Numbered from the stretch's first letter, positions 14,499 to 21,891 are shown. The stretch is 64,000 nucleotides of DNA from Cohnella pontilimi (GCF_005049045.1 NZ_SUPK01000001.1:1-64000), one strand, 5' to 3'. Notes: a model not told the origin generated them from the sequence alone. Made by a program: numbers and translations.

Positions 14499-14537
14499 CA
14501 TTCCATTCACGCTGCAGTTAGGGTCGCATACCTAAGG
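14490..14537 (+). repeat. attC-like site 21 (left end only)
   Basis: R'' TTTACATAAC, then CCATTCACGCTGCAG and a fragment resembling the short third arm. The right half is missing; the next gene's leader starts at the joint. Confidence 0.65.
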
Positions 14538-14565
14538 ATACAATACCTTTGAGGTGATTCTAATT

Positions 14566-15171
14566 ATGGGGTCCAGAATCATGCATTTGATTATCGGCAA
14601 TAGAATTGCCCAAACATTAAATATCGTAGATCGAACTTCCTTTTTATTAGGCTGTCTCGCTCCTGATGCTGTTCCAACAAAGAATGAATCGCATTTCTAC
14701 AAGGGAGATCATCAGAATTATACAAGATACATTGATTATCGTGGATTTCTAGATAAATATAAATCGTATTCTGCTAACTTATATGTGCTCGGATATTATG
14801 CACATTTAATTGCCGATGATCAGTGGTTGAAGGGATTTTATATGCCGTGATTGCGGAACCGTATGGAAGCAGATGCTGGAGTGTACCCTTCGTATCACAA
14901 TGATTTCAGATTACTGAATGGAAAACTCTTAGAACACTATGGTTGTACTGATGAAATGAGGAAAGCAATCTGTGATTCACCTGCGGTCATTGACCTGCAG
15001 GAGGTAAAGTCCAGTGATGTTGTAGAATTTGTCCCTTATGTTCTAGGTGATATGGATTATGAACAACAAGTAATAGATGAACCACTCAATGTCTTTAGTT
15101 TTATCCAGATTAAAGGATATATCGAAACATCAGTGGATATAGGAATTATGAATCTACAACATGTATTTTAA
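14566..15171 (+). pseudogene. Zinc-dependent phospholipase C-like hydrolase, in-frame stop
   Basis: One frame runs from ATG 14566 (after GAGGTG) to TAA 15169-15171, broken by TGA at 14848-14850. Before the stop it reads MGSRIMHLIIGNRIAQTL, FLLGCLAPDAV, and YYAHLIADDQW; after it, PSYHNDFRLLNGKLLEHYG. The order, with H near the start, LGCLAPDA and AHLIADDQW, fits the zinc-dependent phospholipase C/HD-like hydrolases found in Bacillota, where those His and Asp residues bind metal. One base change restores the frame. No repeat directly follows, so this unit has also lost its attC-like site. Confidence 0.72.
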
Positions 15172-15232
15172 GGATCGAAGTAAGTATGGTACACACGTTC
15201 ATATGGAACTTTAAATACAGAGGGAGATTAAT

Positions 15233-15453
15233 ATGAATATAAGTAATTTAATCGAGAATGGTATGGAAATTGCCCTTGTACATAGCAATGAACTATTGAT
15301 ATATGATACTCAATCTGCCCTGGATCTTATGGCAACAATTAGATGCCAAACAGGGTGTGACCGATTTGTCTTAGATATGAAAGTAATAAGGGGAAAGATG
15401 TCTTTTTCTTACTAAACGAAAAGCACGCAATTGAAAGACTTAGTCAGATTTAG
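15233..15453 (+). pseudogene. DUF4180 protein with internal deletion and frameshift
   Basis: ATG 15233 follows CAGAGGGAGATTAAT and opens a 60-codon frame reading ENGMEIALVHSNELLIYDTQ then SALDLMATIRCQTGCDRFVLD, the N-terminal half of the DUF4180 family. The central block with the usual FFDLKTGLAGE motif is absent. In the +1 frame the sequence then continues as KDVFFLLNEKHAIERLSQI to TAG 15451-15453, matching the family's C-terminal end. An internal loss of about 50 codons plus a frameshift is the simplest reading. Confidence 0.65.
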
Positions 15454-15488
15454 ATATAGTGAGACTGTAACTCAGAGAAATTGGCTGC

Positions 15489-15509
15489 ATCTGATAACAC
15501 GGTATTAAT
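15489..15509 (+). repeat. attC-like site 22 (R'' and part of L'' only)
   Basis: ATCTGATAACACGGTATT retains R'' and the first bases of the left L box, then breaks into the leader of the DinB gene. The cassette start it would match (GTTATCAGAT) is not preserved upstream. Confidence 0.7.
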
Positions 15510-15528
15510 CGAGAAGTGAGGTATAGGG

Positions 15529-16023
15529 ATGAATTATAAATCTATTCTCTTAGATCAATTAAACGCTTGTTATAACGATAAGAGCTGGTTTATTCCTCTT
15601 CAAGAGATTTTAATAGATTTAAATGCAGCACAAGCTGCATGGGAGAATGAAAGTAAACAATCCATTTGGTCGATAGTGAATCATCTCAATTTTTGGAATG
15701 AGAAATGGCTTGAGAGATATAACCTTGAACAATTTGAATCGAAAAGTTCAATAAATAATGATGATACGTTTTACGTGAATCCACATTCTATAAATGATAT
15801 TGAGTGGAAGAAGACCCTACAGAGACTTGAAACAGTCTTTAAAAGTTGGAATAGGGCCCTTGAGGAAAGTGAGGATCACAAACTAATAACAGAAATCCCA
15901 TCATATTTCAATGCTCCATGGTGGGGAGTAGTATCAAATTTATGTATTCATAATGCATATCATATTGGACAGATCATGTTACTCAAAAAACAATTGCTAA
16001 GTTTAAGTCAAAAAACCGATTGA
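15529..16023 (+). CDS. DinB family protein (decayed cassette)
   Basis: A 164-residue four-helix DinB/YfiT-type protein. Metal-site features are IVNHLNFWNEKWLERY (first His, about residue 50) and the C-terminal CIHNAYHIGQIMLLKKQ with H-x3-H-x-G-Q, which supplies the other two His. These proteins are often thiol-dependent transferases using bacillithiol or a related cofactor; the substrate is unknown. ATG 15529 follows AAGTGAGGTATAGGG. No intact repeat follows; a fragment near 16,304 marks the next junction. Confidence 0.85.
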   Translation: MNYKSILLDQLNACYNDKSWFIPLQEILIDLNAAQAAWENESKQSIWSIVNHLNFWNEKWLERYNLEQFESKSSINNDDTFYVNPHSINDIEWKKTLQRLETVFKSWNRALEESEDHKLITEIPSYFNAPWWGVVSNLCIHNAYHIGQIMLLKKQLLSLSQKTD

Positions 16024-16070
16024 AAGTTTTTTGTAACCACTCGCATCGCATTTTGTAGACCTTTATTAGG

Positions 16071-16265
16071 TTGTTGCCTTGGGAGCTGACACATGTAATT
16101 GTTCTGATTCCTCAACCTTGGTGGAGTATTGAAAAGCCAGAGAACCAAAACTTAATATTGATTCCCAATATAATATGGATTTTGTATATCACAGTTTTGT
16201 TTTTCAATAAAGGGGAAAAGGGTATACATGACTATTTAACAGATACGAAAGTAAAGGAATTATAA
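16071..16265 (+). pseudogene. Membrane protein fragment (RDD-like C-terminus)
   Basis: A 64-codon frame from TTG 16071 lacks a ribosome site. It encodes one hydrophobic segment (IPNIIWILYITVLFFN) followed by KGEKGIHDYLTDTKVKEL, which resembles the end of RDD-family membrane proteins (K/R-x-x-x-HD-x-hhxT-x-V). The expected upstream membrane helices are missing. I read it as the 3' remnant of a cassette gene; it might instead be spurious. Confidence 0.4.
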
Positions 16266-16303
16266 GACAGTTTATTTGGTTGGTTGTTTAAGATGGCAGT
16301 AAC

Positions 16304-16326
16304 TTCTATAAGAGACGTTATATGAA
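16304..16326 (+). repeat. attC-like site 23 (ends only)
   Basis: TTCTATA is joined directly to AGAGACGTTATATGAA, so nearly the whole repeat between R'' and R' has been deleted. The cut site would be after G16317. Confidence 0.75.
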
Positions 16327-16376
16327 ATTGCTGCTTAAGACGATGAAATTATAGAATTTTCAGGAGGGATATATAT

Positions 16377-16790
16377 ATGAGAGAAAGAATAAGAGTTTCA
16401 ACCGGTTCGCCATGGGAACATGCTGTTGGATATAGTAGAGCAATTAGAATCGGGAATGTTATTGAAGTGGCAGGAACCACCGCAATGAAGGACGGAGAAG
16501 TTGTAGGTAAAGACAGTGCATATGAACAAACAATATATATCTTGGAGATCATTAAAAGTACGTTGGAACAATTAGGAGCAAGTATGTCCGATGTTATAAG
16601 AACAAGAATGTTTGTAACTGATATTAGTAAATGGGAAGAAATAGGGAAAGCTCATGGTCAATATTTTAAGGACATTAGACCAGTAGCTACCATGGTCGAG
16701 GTTAAGAGTCTAATTGATCCAAATTTAATGGTTGAAATCGAAGTACAAGCACTAATAAATGATATTTGTTTCAAGGATGACAAAAATTGA
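16377..16790 (+). CDS. RidA family (YjgF) protein
   Basis: A 137-residue RidA/YjgF/YER057c protein. Typical features are IRIGNVIEVAGTTAMKDGEV, the central helix TIYILEIIKSTLEQLGASMSDVIRTRMFVTDI with the conserved Arg, and the C-terminal ATMVEVKSLIDPNLMVEIEVQAL containing the E-x-x-A motif. RidA proteins deaminate reactive enamines or imines made by PLP enzymes; here the exact subfamily (Rid7-like?) is unclear. ATG 16377 follows CAGGAGGGATATATAT. It shares its unit with the next GNAT gene, whose alternative TTG start overlaps this stop. Confidence 0.9.
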   Translation: MRERIRVSTGSPWEHAVGYSRAIRIGNVIEVAGTTAMKDGEVVGKDSAYEQTIYILEIIKSTLEQLGASMSDVIRTRMFVTDISKWEEIGKAHGQYFKDIRPVATMVEVKSLIDPNLMVEIEVQALINDICFKDDKN

Positions 16791-16804
16791 AAGATGGGAA
16801 TTTA

Positions 16805-17215
16805 ATGATTATCTACTTAGATTCATTAGAAGGAATAAACGCAACCCAGTTAGACACTGGTTTTTTTCATGGGTGGCCAAGTCCGCCCCCAATTCATAAA
16901 TTTTATGAAATACTAAAAAATTCAACATTCATATGCCTAGCTTTAGATACTGATACGAAACAAGTTGTCGGATTTATCAATGCATTATCGGATAAGATCT
17001 TAACAGCTTACATTCCTTTATTAGAAGTTATTCCAGAATATCAAGGTAAGGGAATCGGAACTGAGCTAGTTCTACGAATGAAAGAGCAATTAAAGGACTT
17101 TTATATGATCGATTTGCTTTGTGATGAGAATACTCAGGAGTTTTATTCACATATAGGGATGATAAGGGCAACTGGAATGATGATAAGAAATTACAATAAT
17201 CAATCAGGGAAATAA
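16805..17215 (+). CDS. GNAT N-acetyltransferase
   Basis: A 136-residue GNAT. The acetyl-CoA signature is IPLLEVIPEYQGKGIGTELV (Q/R-x-x-G-x-G/A) and the C-terminal DENTQEFYSHIGMIRATGMM provides the usual N-x-x-A/E-x-x-F/Y-Y helix. ATG 16805 is preferred; TTG 16787 would overlap the RidA stop and lengthen the protein by six residues. The gene is 14 bases behind ridA-like gene and probably cotranscribed, a two-gene cassette. Confidence 0.85.
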   Translation: MIIYLDSLEGINATQLDTGFFHGWPSPPPIHKFYEILKNSTFICLALDTDTKQVVGFINALSDKILTAYIPLLEVIPEYQGKGIGTELVLRMKEQLKDFYMIDLLCDENTQEFYSHIGMIRATGMMIRNYNNQSGK

Positions 17216-17221
17216 TTATAT

Positions 17222-17244
17222 CGGGTACAAGAATGTTATCTGAC
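17222..17244 (+). repeat. attC-like site 24 (right end remnant)
   Basis: CGGGTACAAGAATGTTATCTGA keeps the tail of the third arm and an R' with one change (ATGTTATCTGA instead of ACGTTATCTGA). The right L box is deleted. Confidence 0.65.
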
Positions 17245-17272
17245 ATAAACCAAATTGATATGGAGTAAAACC

Positions 17273-17971
17273 ATGGACTTCAACTTTTGGAAAAATTACT
17301 TTCTAAATAACAAGTTAAATCTAAAGTTGATTGAATGGGACGAAGACTACAATTTATCTACATATGAACGCGAAACAATCATTAAATCTATACAACAGTT
17401 TCAGCTGGGAGAGAATTCAGAAGGGAAGTATCTAATAAATAATGCAAAGAAATATGTGTTAAAAACGCAAGATCAAGACTATTACGATGCACTATTAGAA
17501 TTCATTCGAGAAGAACAACGGCACGCAAGAGATTTAGCCAAATTTATGAGAAGACAAGATATACCGCTAATTCAAGACCACTGGGTTGATCAAGTTTTCA
17601 GAAAGCTCCGTAGGTTCGCAGGGTTAGAATCATCAGTCATGGTATTGATAACAGCAGAGATCATAGCAAAGGTCTATTATAAAGCACTTAAAATGTGTAC
17701 GAATTCAAAAGTTTTAAATGGTCTATGTGATCAAATTTTGCAGGACGAAGAAAAGCATGTTGAATTTCAATCCGAGACTCTTCGTAAGTTAACAGAACAC
17801 AGAAACAAAACCCTTATCAGTATTTCTAGGTTTATTCATCGAGCGTTGCTTGAAGGTACATTGATTATTGTGTGGAACCAACATAATGAAGTATTTAGAG
17901 CTGGAGGGTATAGTTTTAGCAGCTTTTGCTCTGCTTGTAGAAATGAATTTAAAGAATCAAAAAAATATTAA
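17273..17971 (+). CDS. Ferritin-like di-iron domain protein
   Basis: A 232-residue helical protein with a ferritin/rubrerythrin-like arrangement. LLEFIREEQRHARDLAKF (about residues 80-97; E-x-x-x-H pair) and DQILQDEEKHVEFQSETL (about 155-172; D/E-E-x-H) supply carboxylate and His ligands for a di-iron centre. Another Glu in TAEIIAKVYY probably completes the site. ATG 17273 follows TATGGAG at eight bases. Related proteins may be oxygenases or oxidases acting with a neighbouring gene; the cupin that follows 17 bases later is a likely cotranscribed partner in the same unit. Confidence 0.78.
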   Translation: MDFNFWKNYFLNNKLNLKLIEWDEDYNLSTYERETIIKSIQQFQLGENSEGKYLINNAKKYVLKTQDQDYYDALLEFIREEQRHARDLAKFMRRQDIPLIQDHWVDQVFRKLRRFAGLESSVMVLITAEIIAKVYYKALKMCTNSKVLNGLCDQILQDEEKHVEFQSETLRKLTEHRNKTLISISRFIHRALLEGTLIIVWNQHNEVFRAGGYSFSSFCSACRNEFKESKKY

Positions 17972-17988
17972 AAGATTGGAGGATAAAG

Positions 17989-18465
17989 ATGTCAAGTATA
18001 CCCTTTTCTCGTCAAGTATCTGAAGACAACTCATTCTTATTTTTAGGTAATAAGGTCTCCTTATTAGTGTTGGGCGAAGAAACGCAAGGTCAATACGCAA
18101 TTATTCAAACTGAGGAACGGAAAGGATTTGAGCCACCGCCACATGTACATACCCGAGAGGATGAAAATTTCTATGTTCTGGAAGGTGAAGTTACCTACTT
18201 TATAGCGGATCAGGTTATTCGTGCCACACCAGGAACTTATGTACATGCACCACGTGGAATTGAACATACCTTTAAATTAAATACGGATCTAGCCAAAGTT
18301 TTAGTATCCGTTTATCCTTCTGGATTCGAAAAATTTGTTAGAGAACTCAGTATTCCTGTCCCAGATCAAATGCCTTCAGCTCTAGAGGGGCCTCCTAGCC
18401 CTGAAGAGGTACAAAGGTTGATTTCGATTGCTAAGAAATATGGAATTGAGATGAATATGGGTTAA
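17989..18465 (+). CDS. Cupin domain protein (quercetin dioxygenase-like)
   Basis: A 158-residue single cupin. The first motif is PPPHVHTREDENFYVLEGEVTYFI (about residues 49-72; H-x-H-x-xE-x5-Y-hLEG), and the second is APRGIEHTF (P-x-G-x-x-H). These His and Glu residues normally bind Fe, Mn or Ni. The C-terminal tail (PPSPEEVQRLISIAKKYGIEM) is typical of the small quercetinase-like subgroup. ATG 17989 follows TTGGAGGATAAAG. Substrate unknown. It is the last gene before the terminator at 18,598. Confidence 0.85.
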   Translation: MSSIPFSRQVSEDNSFLFLGNKVSLLVLGEETQGQYAIIQTEERKGFEPPPHVHTREDENFYVLEGEVTYFIADQVIRATPGTYVHAPRGIEHTFKLNTDLAKVLVSVYPSGFEKFVRELSIPVPDQMPSALEGPPSPEEVQRLISIAKKYGIEMNMG

Positions 18466-18597
18466 GCAAAAACACAATTCAAACAAGCAATAAAGCTGGG
18501 CTACTAAGATGAAGTTGTGAATTGTAACTGAATGGTATAATTAACCTACGATATTGCTCTTTTATCTTACATCGGGAATAACAACAAGAGAAAGTAA

Positions 18598-18633
18598 AAA
18601 CCCACCCCAAGGTTGCAGCCAAGGTGGGTTTTT
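18598..18633 (+). terminator. Intrinsic terminator
   Basis: Stem AAACCCACC / GGTGGGTTT enclosing an imperfect inner pairing (CAAGG...), followed by TTTTTG. It ends the ferritin-like/cupin unit. Confidence 0.75.
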
Positions 18634-18654
18634 GAACCTCTACGACCTAGACGT

Positions 18655-18712
18655 GGATTTCGGAGGAGCTGGATCAGACTTAGACACCCGACTCCCTAAG
18701 ATAAGATCTATC
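18655..18712 (+). repeat. attC-like remnant 25 (inner part)
   Basis: Contains TTTCGGAGGAGCTGGATCAG, a run similar to the middle of the repeats, and ACTCCCTAAGATAAGATCTATC, similar to the tip of the short third-arm subtype (sites 4 and 13). No R or L boxes remain. The rest of 18,466-18,775 holds only the terminator and no gene. Confidence 0.55.
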
Positions 18713-18775
18713 AAATTAGCATGTATTGGCATCTAAATATTGAGAAATCAAAAAAACACTTGGAGAGTGATACTC

Positions 18776-19252
18776 ATGGAAGCAACGGAAGTAAAATTAC
18801 CGGCATTCACAATTGTAGGTTTTAGGATTGAGGCAAACCTAGATGAATTAGAATCTGGCATTGGGAAAAAAACATATGATTCATTGTTATCAAGAAAAGA
18901 CGAGATCCTTTTAAAGAAGAATGAGAATGTGATTTTAATGCAAATTTATCCGATGAAACCTGGATTTAATCCAAGGATCGATCGCTTTACCCAACTATTT
19001 TGTTATGAGGTGAATGAAAGTGACGCAGTACCATCAGGGATGGTGAGCCATCAAGTTTCTGAAAGTAAATATGTATCTTATACACATAAAGGTCTCGAGT
19101 CAGAGTTGGGACGGTCGTATGATTACCTTTATGGACAATGGATGCGTAAACATGGACATGCACCAAAAGGGTATGATTTTGAAGTTTGGGATGAGAGGTA
19201 CAACCCGGAAAGTGCGGAAAATGAGATCGATATGTACGTGGCATTAAGGTAA
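18776..19252 (+). CDS. GyrI-like/AraC effector-binding domain protein
   Basis: A 158-residue stand-alone effector-binding domain (SOUL/GyrI-like fold) as found at the C-terminus of AraC and BmrR-type regulators. Clear features are KLPAFTIVGFRIEANLDEL at the start, YEVNESDAVPSGMVSHQVSE in the middle and SYDYLYGQWMRKHGH...YDFEVWDERY near the end (the W-x-x-x-h and E-h-Y/W-x-E motifs). ATG 18776 follows TTGGAGAGTGATACTC; TTG 18740 would be too far upstream. No DNA-binding domain is fused. Such proteins bind hydrophobic cations or drugs. Confidence 0.85.
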   Translation: MEATEVKLPAFTIVGFRIEANLDELESGIGKKTYDSLLSRKDEILLKKNENVILMQIYPMKPGFNPRIDRFTQLFCYEVNESDAVPSGMVSHQVSESKYVSYTHKGLESELGRSYDYLYGQWMRKHGHAPKGYDFEVWDERYNPESAENEIDMYVALR

Positions 19253-19282
19253 GGTGTTGGCATAATCCATGATTGCAGTAAT

Positions 19283-19312
19283 AGCGTATAACATAATATT
19301 CACGCTGTGTGG
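19283..19312 (+). repeat. attC-like remnant 26 (R'' and left L box)
   Basis: AGCGTATAACATAATATTCACGC keeps R'' (complement GTTATACGCT) and the left L box, followed by a short GCTGTGTGGC piece; the rest is gone. Confidence 0.7.
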
Positions 19313-19351
19313 CTTACTCCCTCAACATATTGAATAAAGGGGAAATTGGCT

Positions 19352-19984
19352 TTGAGTAAAAAGGTAGATTATAAAAAAGATTATAAACATCTCTATTTAC
19401 CAAAAACGTTACCGGAAATTGTCGAAGTGCCGAAGATGCCGTTTTTTAAGGTCAGTGGTTCTGGGGACCCTAACGGCAAGGAATTTACAAAAGCGACAGA
19501 AGCTTTATACAGTTTGAGCTATGCAGTGAGGATGTCTTATAAAAGTGATGATGTACCGGCTGGATACTATGAATATACGGTTTTTCCACTTGAGGGCGTA
19601 TGGGACTTGCTTGATCGGTCAAAGCCTGCGACAGATAAAAGCAATTTTAAGTACACGATTATGATTCGCCAGCCCGACTTTTTGACTGAAAAAGGGTTCG
19701 AACGATTTCTGGAAACGACGATGAGTAAAAGGCCAAATCCTTACCTTGAGAAAGTCCGGTTCGAACAAGAAGAAGATGGATTGAGTTGTCAAATGATGCA
19801 TATCGGAAGCTTTGACGATGAGCCGGAAAGCTTTGCGCGAATGGAAGCGTACTGCATAGAACATGGATTTATCCGTGCAAGCAAAATTCACAGGGAAATA
19901 TATTTGTCCGATCCCCGAAAAACTGAAACGGCAAAGTTGAAAACGGTTTTAAGATTCCCTGTCCACAACATTTCGGAGAAGTAG
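19352..19984 (+). CDS. GyrI-like small-molecule-binding protein
   Basis: A 210-residue protein of the larger GyrI-like family (two tandem SHS2/GyrI repeats). Recognisable parts are KKDYKHLYLPKTLPEIVEVP and MPFFKVSGSGDPNGKEFTKA, TEALYSLSYAVRMSYKS, and GYYEYTVFPLEGVWDL, with the second half containing MMHIGSFDDEPESFARMEAY. TTG 19352 sits eight bases after AAAGGGGAAA. Codon use is more GC-rich than in the preceding cassettes. The last codons (NISEK and stop) run into an attC-like remnant, so a deletion has probably replaced the native C-terminus. Confidence 0.85.
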   Translation: MSKKVDYKKDYKHLYLPKTLPEIVEVPKMPFFKVSGSGDPNGKEFTKATEALYSLSYAVRMSYKSDDVPAGYYEYTVFPLEGVWDLLDRSKPATDKSNFKYTIMIRQPDFLTEKGFERFLETTMSKRPNPYLEKVRFEQEEDGLSCQMMHIGSFDDEPESFARMEAYCIEHGFIRASKIHREIYLSDPRKTETAKLKTVLRFPVHNISEK

Positions 19985-20008
19985 GACCAGGCGGACAACC
20001 CTGAGAAC
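19969..20008 (+). repeat. attC-like remnant 27 (second arm, right side)
   Basis: CATTTCGGAGAAGTAGGACC, then AGGCGGACAACCCTGAGAAC, corresponds to the middle of the standard repeat (GCATTTCG...GATCAGGCGGACAACCCTGCGAAC). It overlaps the 3' end of the preceding gene. Confidence 0.7.
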
Positions 20009-20027
20009 AAAGTATATAGGAGAAAAA

Positions 20028-20525
20028 ATGAATCATTCAAGGTATTCATGGCCATTATTTGCCGGCATTATATGGTCGATATTGTTTGCTCTAATGAGTT
20101 TTTATTGGGCGAGTGGGGGAATGATTGGAGCAGCTACATTAGGCGGAGAAATATATCGAATGGCTATAGCAAGAGAAAATGACTTCGTACTAATCGTATG
20201 GTTAACGGGGATACTAAAATTAGTAGGCGGTTTATTATTAGGGACGATGTTAGGAAATTGGGAACATAAATTTTTCATCAAGACTGTTTATTTCGTGGCT
20301 TTCGTAAGCGGAATATTGTTATTTTTATATGGACTTGTAAACTTTTCAACCGTTTTACTTTCAATCATAAATTTATTAGAGATGAAGATCGATAGTTATG
20401 CTAAGTGGTGGCGTCTTTTGTTTTGGGAGCCTTATTGGATGTTAGGGGGAATACTCTATATCATTTCAAGTAGAAGGTTTGCTATGAAATCGAAGAGGCC
20501 AAGGCAAGTAAGTGTAATTCGATGA
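20028..20525 (+). CDS. DUF3995 membrane protein
   Basis: A 165-residue membrane protein with four predicted helices. The first segment FALMSFYWASGGMIGAATLG and the last WRLLFWEPYWMLGGILYIIS are characteristic of DUF3995 proteins (W-x-x-G-G and F-W-E-P-x-W-x-L-G-G). No function is known for the family. ATG 20028 follows ATAGGAGAAAAA. The final residues (SVIR) and stop fall in another attC-like remnant (20,513-20,540), so this gene end is also a deletion joint. Confidence 0.8.
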   Translation: MNHSRYSWPLFAGIIWSILFALMSFYWASGGMIGAATLGGEIYRMAIARENDFVLIVWLTGILKLVGGLLLGTMLGNWEHKFFIKTVYFVAFVSGILLFLYGLVNFSTVLLSIINLLEMKIDSYAKWWRLLFWEPYWMLGGILYIISSRRFAMKSKRPRQVSVIR

Positions 20526-20540
20526 ATTTTCGATGGAGTG
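20513..20540 (+). repeat. attC-like remnant 28 (rightmost)
   Basis: GTAATTCGATGAATTTTCGA and TGGAGTG resemble the stretch before and within the second arm of the repeats. The GGAG within it lies eight bases ahead of GTG 20547 and probably serves as the ribosome site of the next gene. This marks the right limit of the array. Confidence 0.5.
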
Positions 20541-20546
20541 ATATAA

Positions 20547-20870
20547 GTGCTAGATCCCTTTACAAAAAAGAGAATTGAGAAAATACTTGAAAACTATATC
20601 GACAAAAAAATACCCGCAAATCTCAAAGAAGAATTTCAAATTCATTATAAATTTAGGGGAAATACCGTCACGTTAACTCAAGAACGATCAGGATATATGG
20701 GGGGACGTTTTGAGTACCCAATTGCGCAACTAAGGCTAGAAGAAACGCACTGGAAGGTGTATTGGCAAGATAGCAAGAACAAATGGCATTTTGTAGATGA
20801 CATAAATCCAGATAGAGACTTTGAAAAACAAATAAAAGAAATAGATGGAAACGGTATTTTTTGGGCCTAA
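20547..20870 (+). CDS. DUF3024 protein
   Basis: A 107-residue protein of the DUF3024 type: an N-terminal helix FTKKRIEKILENYIDKKIP, a strand pair YKFRGNTVTLTQER, and a Trp-rich C-terminus with EETHWKVYWQDSKNKWHFVDD. GTG 20547 is used, with GGAG at eight bases. The family is small and uncharacterised, and sometimes occurs near integrated elements. It is the last gene with any repeat-derived sequence in front of it. Confidence 0.78.
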   Translation: MLDPFTKKRIEKILENYIDKKIPANLKEEFQIHYKFRGNTVTLTQERSGYMGGRFEYPIAQLRLEETHWKVYWQDSKNKWHFVDDINPDRDFEKQIKEIDGNGIFWA

Positions 20871-20940
20871 TCAGTGATGGCTAAATGCTTCAAAGACGGG
20901 AATAGAACTGTAATGTTCAAAGTCAGTGGCACCGCAATCA

Positions 20941-20972
20941 GAACACATCAACGGAGATGTGTTCTTTTTTTT
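20941..20972 (+). terminator. Intrinsic terminator
   Basis: Perfect 9-bp stem GAACACATC / GATGTGTTC with a 6-nt loop and a run of eight T. It closes the array region; 20,973-21,153 holds no gene beyond the leader of the next operon. Confidence 0.9.
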
Positions 20973-21153
20973 GCATTACCCACTATATCGACCATTCATA
21001 AATCATTTGCTGAAAAGGAAAATGAAGGAAGCTGTCGAATTTTTTTCAAGGGGTTAATCCTGCGGGACGAGAAGTCCGTAATGATTCGTTAAAGTTGTGA
21101 CACTTTTTGGGAAAACGGTCGTATTGCTGAGTGAGGGAAGAGGAGGTAGAGGG

Positions 21154-21891
21154 TTGACCGGAACGAAAATGTTCAAGCTGCTTGGACTAATTGTCGGCGT
21201 TGTTGCCGCAAACGTCGTCCTACAATCACCCGGTTTTATCGGGATAAAAATCGGCGAAAATGCGCTCCAGACGGCAACGGGGGTTACGTTTCTGCTCGCC
21301 AGCGGGATCGCATTGGTTTATGGGATTTATGTTATACAGTTTAAACCGGCAGCCGCCATCCCGCTCAAACGGATTCGAACGCACGAAGACTACGTAGAGG
21401 CCCTCAACCGTTACAAACGTGTAAAAGTGCTTGAGTCAGACGTCGAGCTTGCCTTGGACCAGTTGGAACGGCTGCATAAGAAAAAAGAGAGCTTGTTCGA
21501 TGTCCTGCAAGAGAGATTCGAACCCGACGAGTTAAGCTACAAGAAGTTCGCAGCTGTCATTCAAGAGGTGGAGAAGCTCGTCTTTCTTAACGTCAGGAGC
21601 TTGCTGAACCGGCTGAGCATCTTCGACGAAAACGAGTACAAGCGCGTAATGGGCCATCAGCCGGCGAAATACTCAGCGGCGGTTCTTGAAGAAAAGACGA
21701 TTTTATACAATGAATTTATGACATTTATTAGAAGTTCTCTCGATACGAATGAGGAAATCCTGCTGAAGCTGGAAAAGCTGCTTGTCGAGATTTCCCGCCT
21801 GGACAGCTTGGAGCCGGGGGACATCGAGAACATGACAGGCATGCGGGAAATCGATGCGTTAATTAAACAAACGAAATTTTATAAACAATAG
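21154..21891 (+). CDS. Membrane/coiled-coil protein of the VWA-TelA module
   Basis: A 245-residue protein. TTG 21154 is chosen because AGGAGG lies seven bases upstream; the GTG at 21097 has no such site. Two hydrophobic segments (about residues 7-24 and 44-61) form a membrane hairpin, followed by a long helical cytoplasmic region with heptad-like Leu/Glu patterning (SDVELALDQLERLHKKKESL, later LLKLEKLLVEISRLDSL). I do not know a named family. It lies nine bases before the VWA gene and is followed by TelA, so the three are one operon and probably one membrane complex. Confidence 0.75.
   Translation: MTGTKMFKLLGLIVGVVAANVVLQSPGFIGIKIGENALQTATGVTFLLASGIALVYGIYVIQFKPAAAIPLKRIRTHEDYVEALNRYKRVKVLESDVELALDQLERLHKKKESLFDVLQERFEPDELSYKKFAAVIQEVEKLVFLNVRSLLNRLSIFDENEYKRVMGHQPAKYSAAVLEEKTILYNEFMTFIRSSLDTNEEILLKLEKLLVEISRLDSLEPGDIENMTGMREIDALIKQTKFYKQ

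Larger units (their letters stand above)
1..20540 (+). mobile_element. Integron-like gene-cassette array (left end outside window)
   Basis: About 22 gene units, all on the plus strand, are separated by copies of one 150-175 bp imperfect inverted repeat resembling an integron attC. Outer arms read TAACACCGTATTCACG on the left and CGTGAATACGAGAGACGTTA on the right, giving R-box and L-box pairing with an asymmetric unpaired spacer. Between them lie three hairpin arms. R'' of each repeat is complementary to R' at the start of the same unit (15 of 17 variable triplets), as expected if cassettes are cut at G^TT and travel with the bases after the cut. Sixteen repeats are near complete (80 to 9,616, then 11,172, 11,948 and 13,903); about twelve are deleted to varying degree between 10,188 and 20,540. 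No integrase, attI or dedicated promoter is visible. Seen: the repeats and matching rule. Inferred: integron-type mobility. Alternative: another tyrosine-recombinase cassette system. Confidence 0.85.

Noticed and set aside
1-20540. CRISPR array or REP/BIME-type repeats
   Set aside because: The repeats are about 160 bp, spaced by whole genes of 0.4-1 kb, and show the own-unit R-box match; CRISPR repeats are short with short spacers, and REP elements would not show this rule.
20874-21092. 72-codon frame between the DUF3024 gene and the VWA module
   Set aside because: It reads straight through a perfect intrinsic terminator, has no ribosome site and no recognisable protein features.
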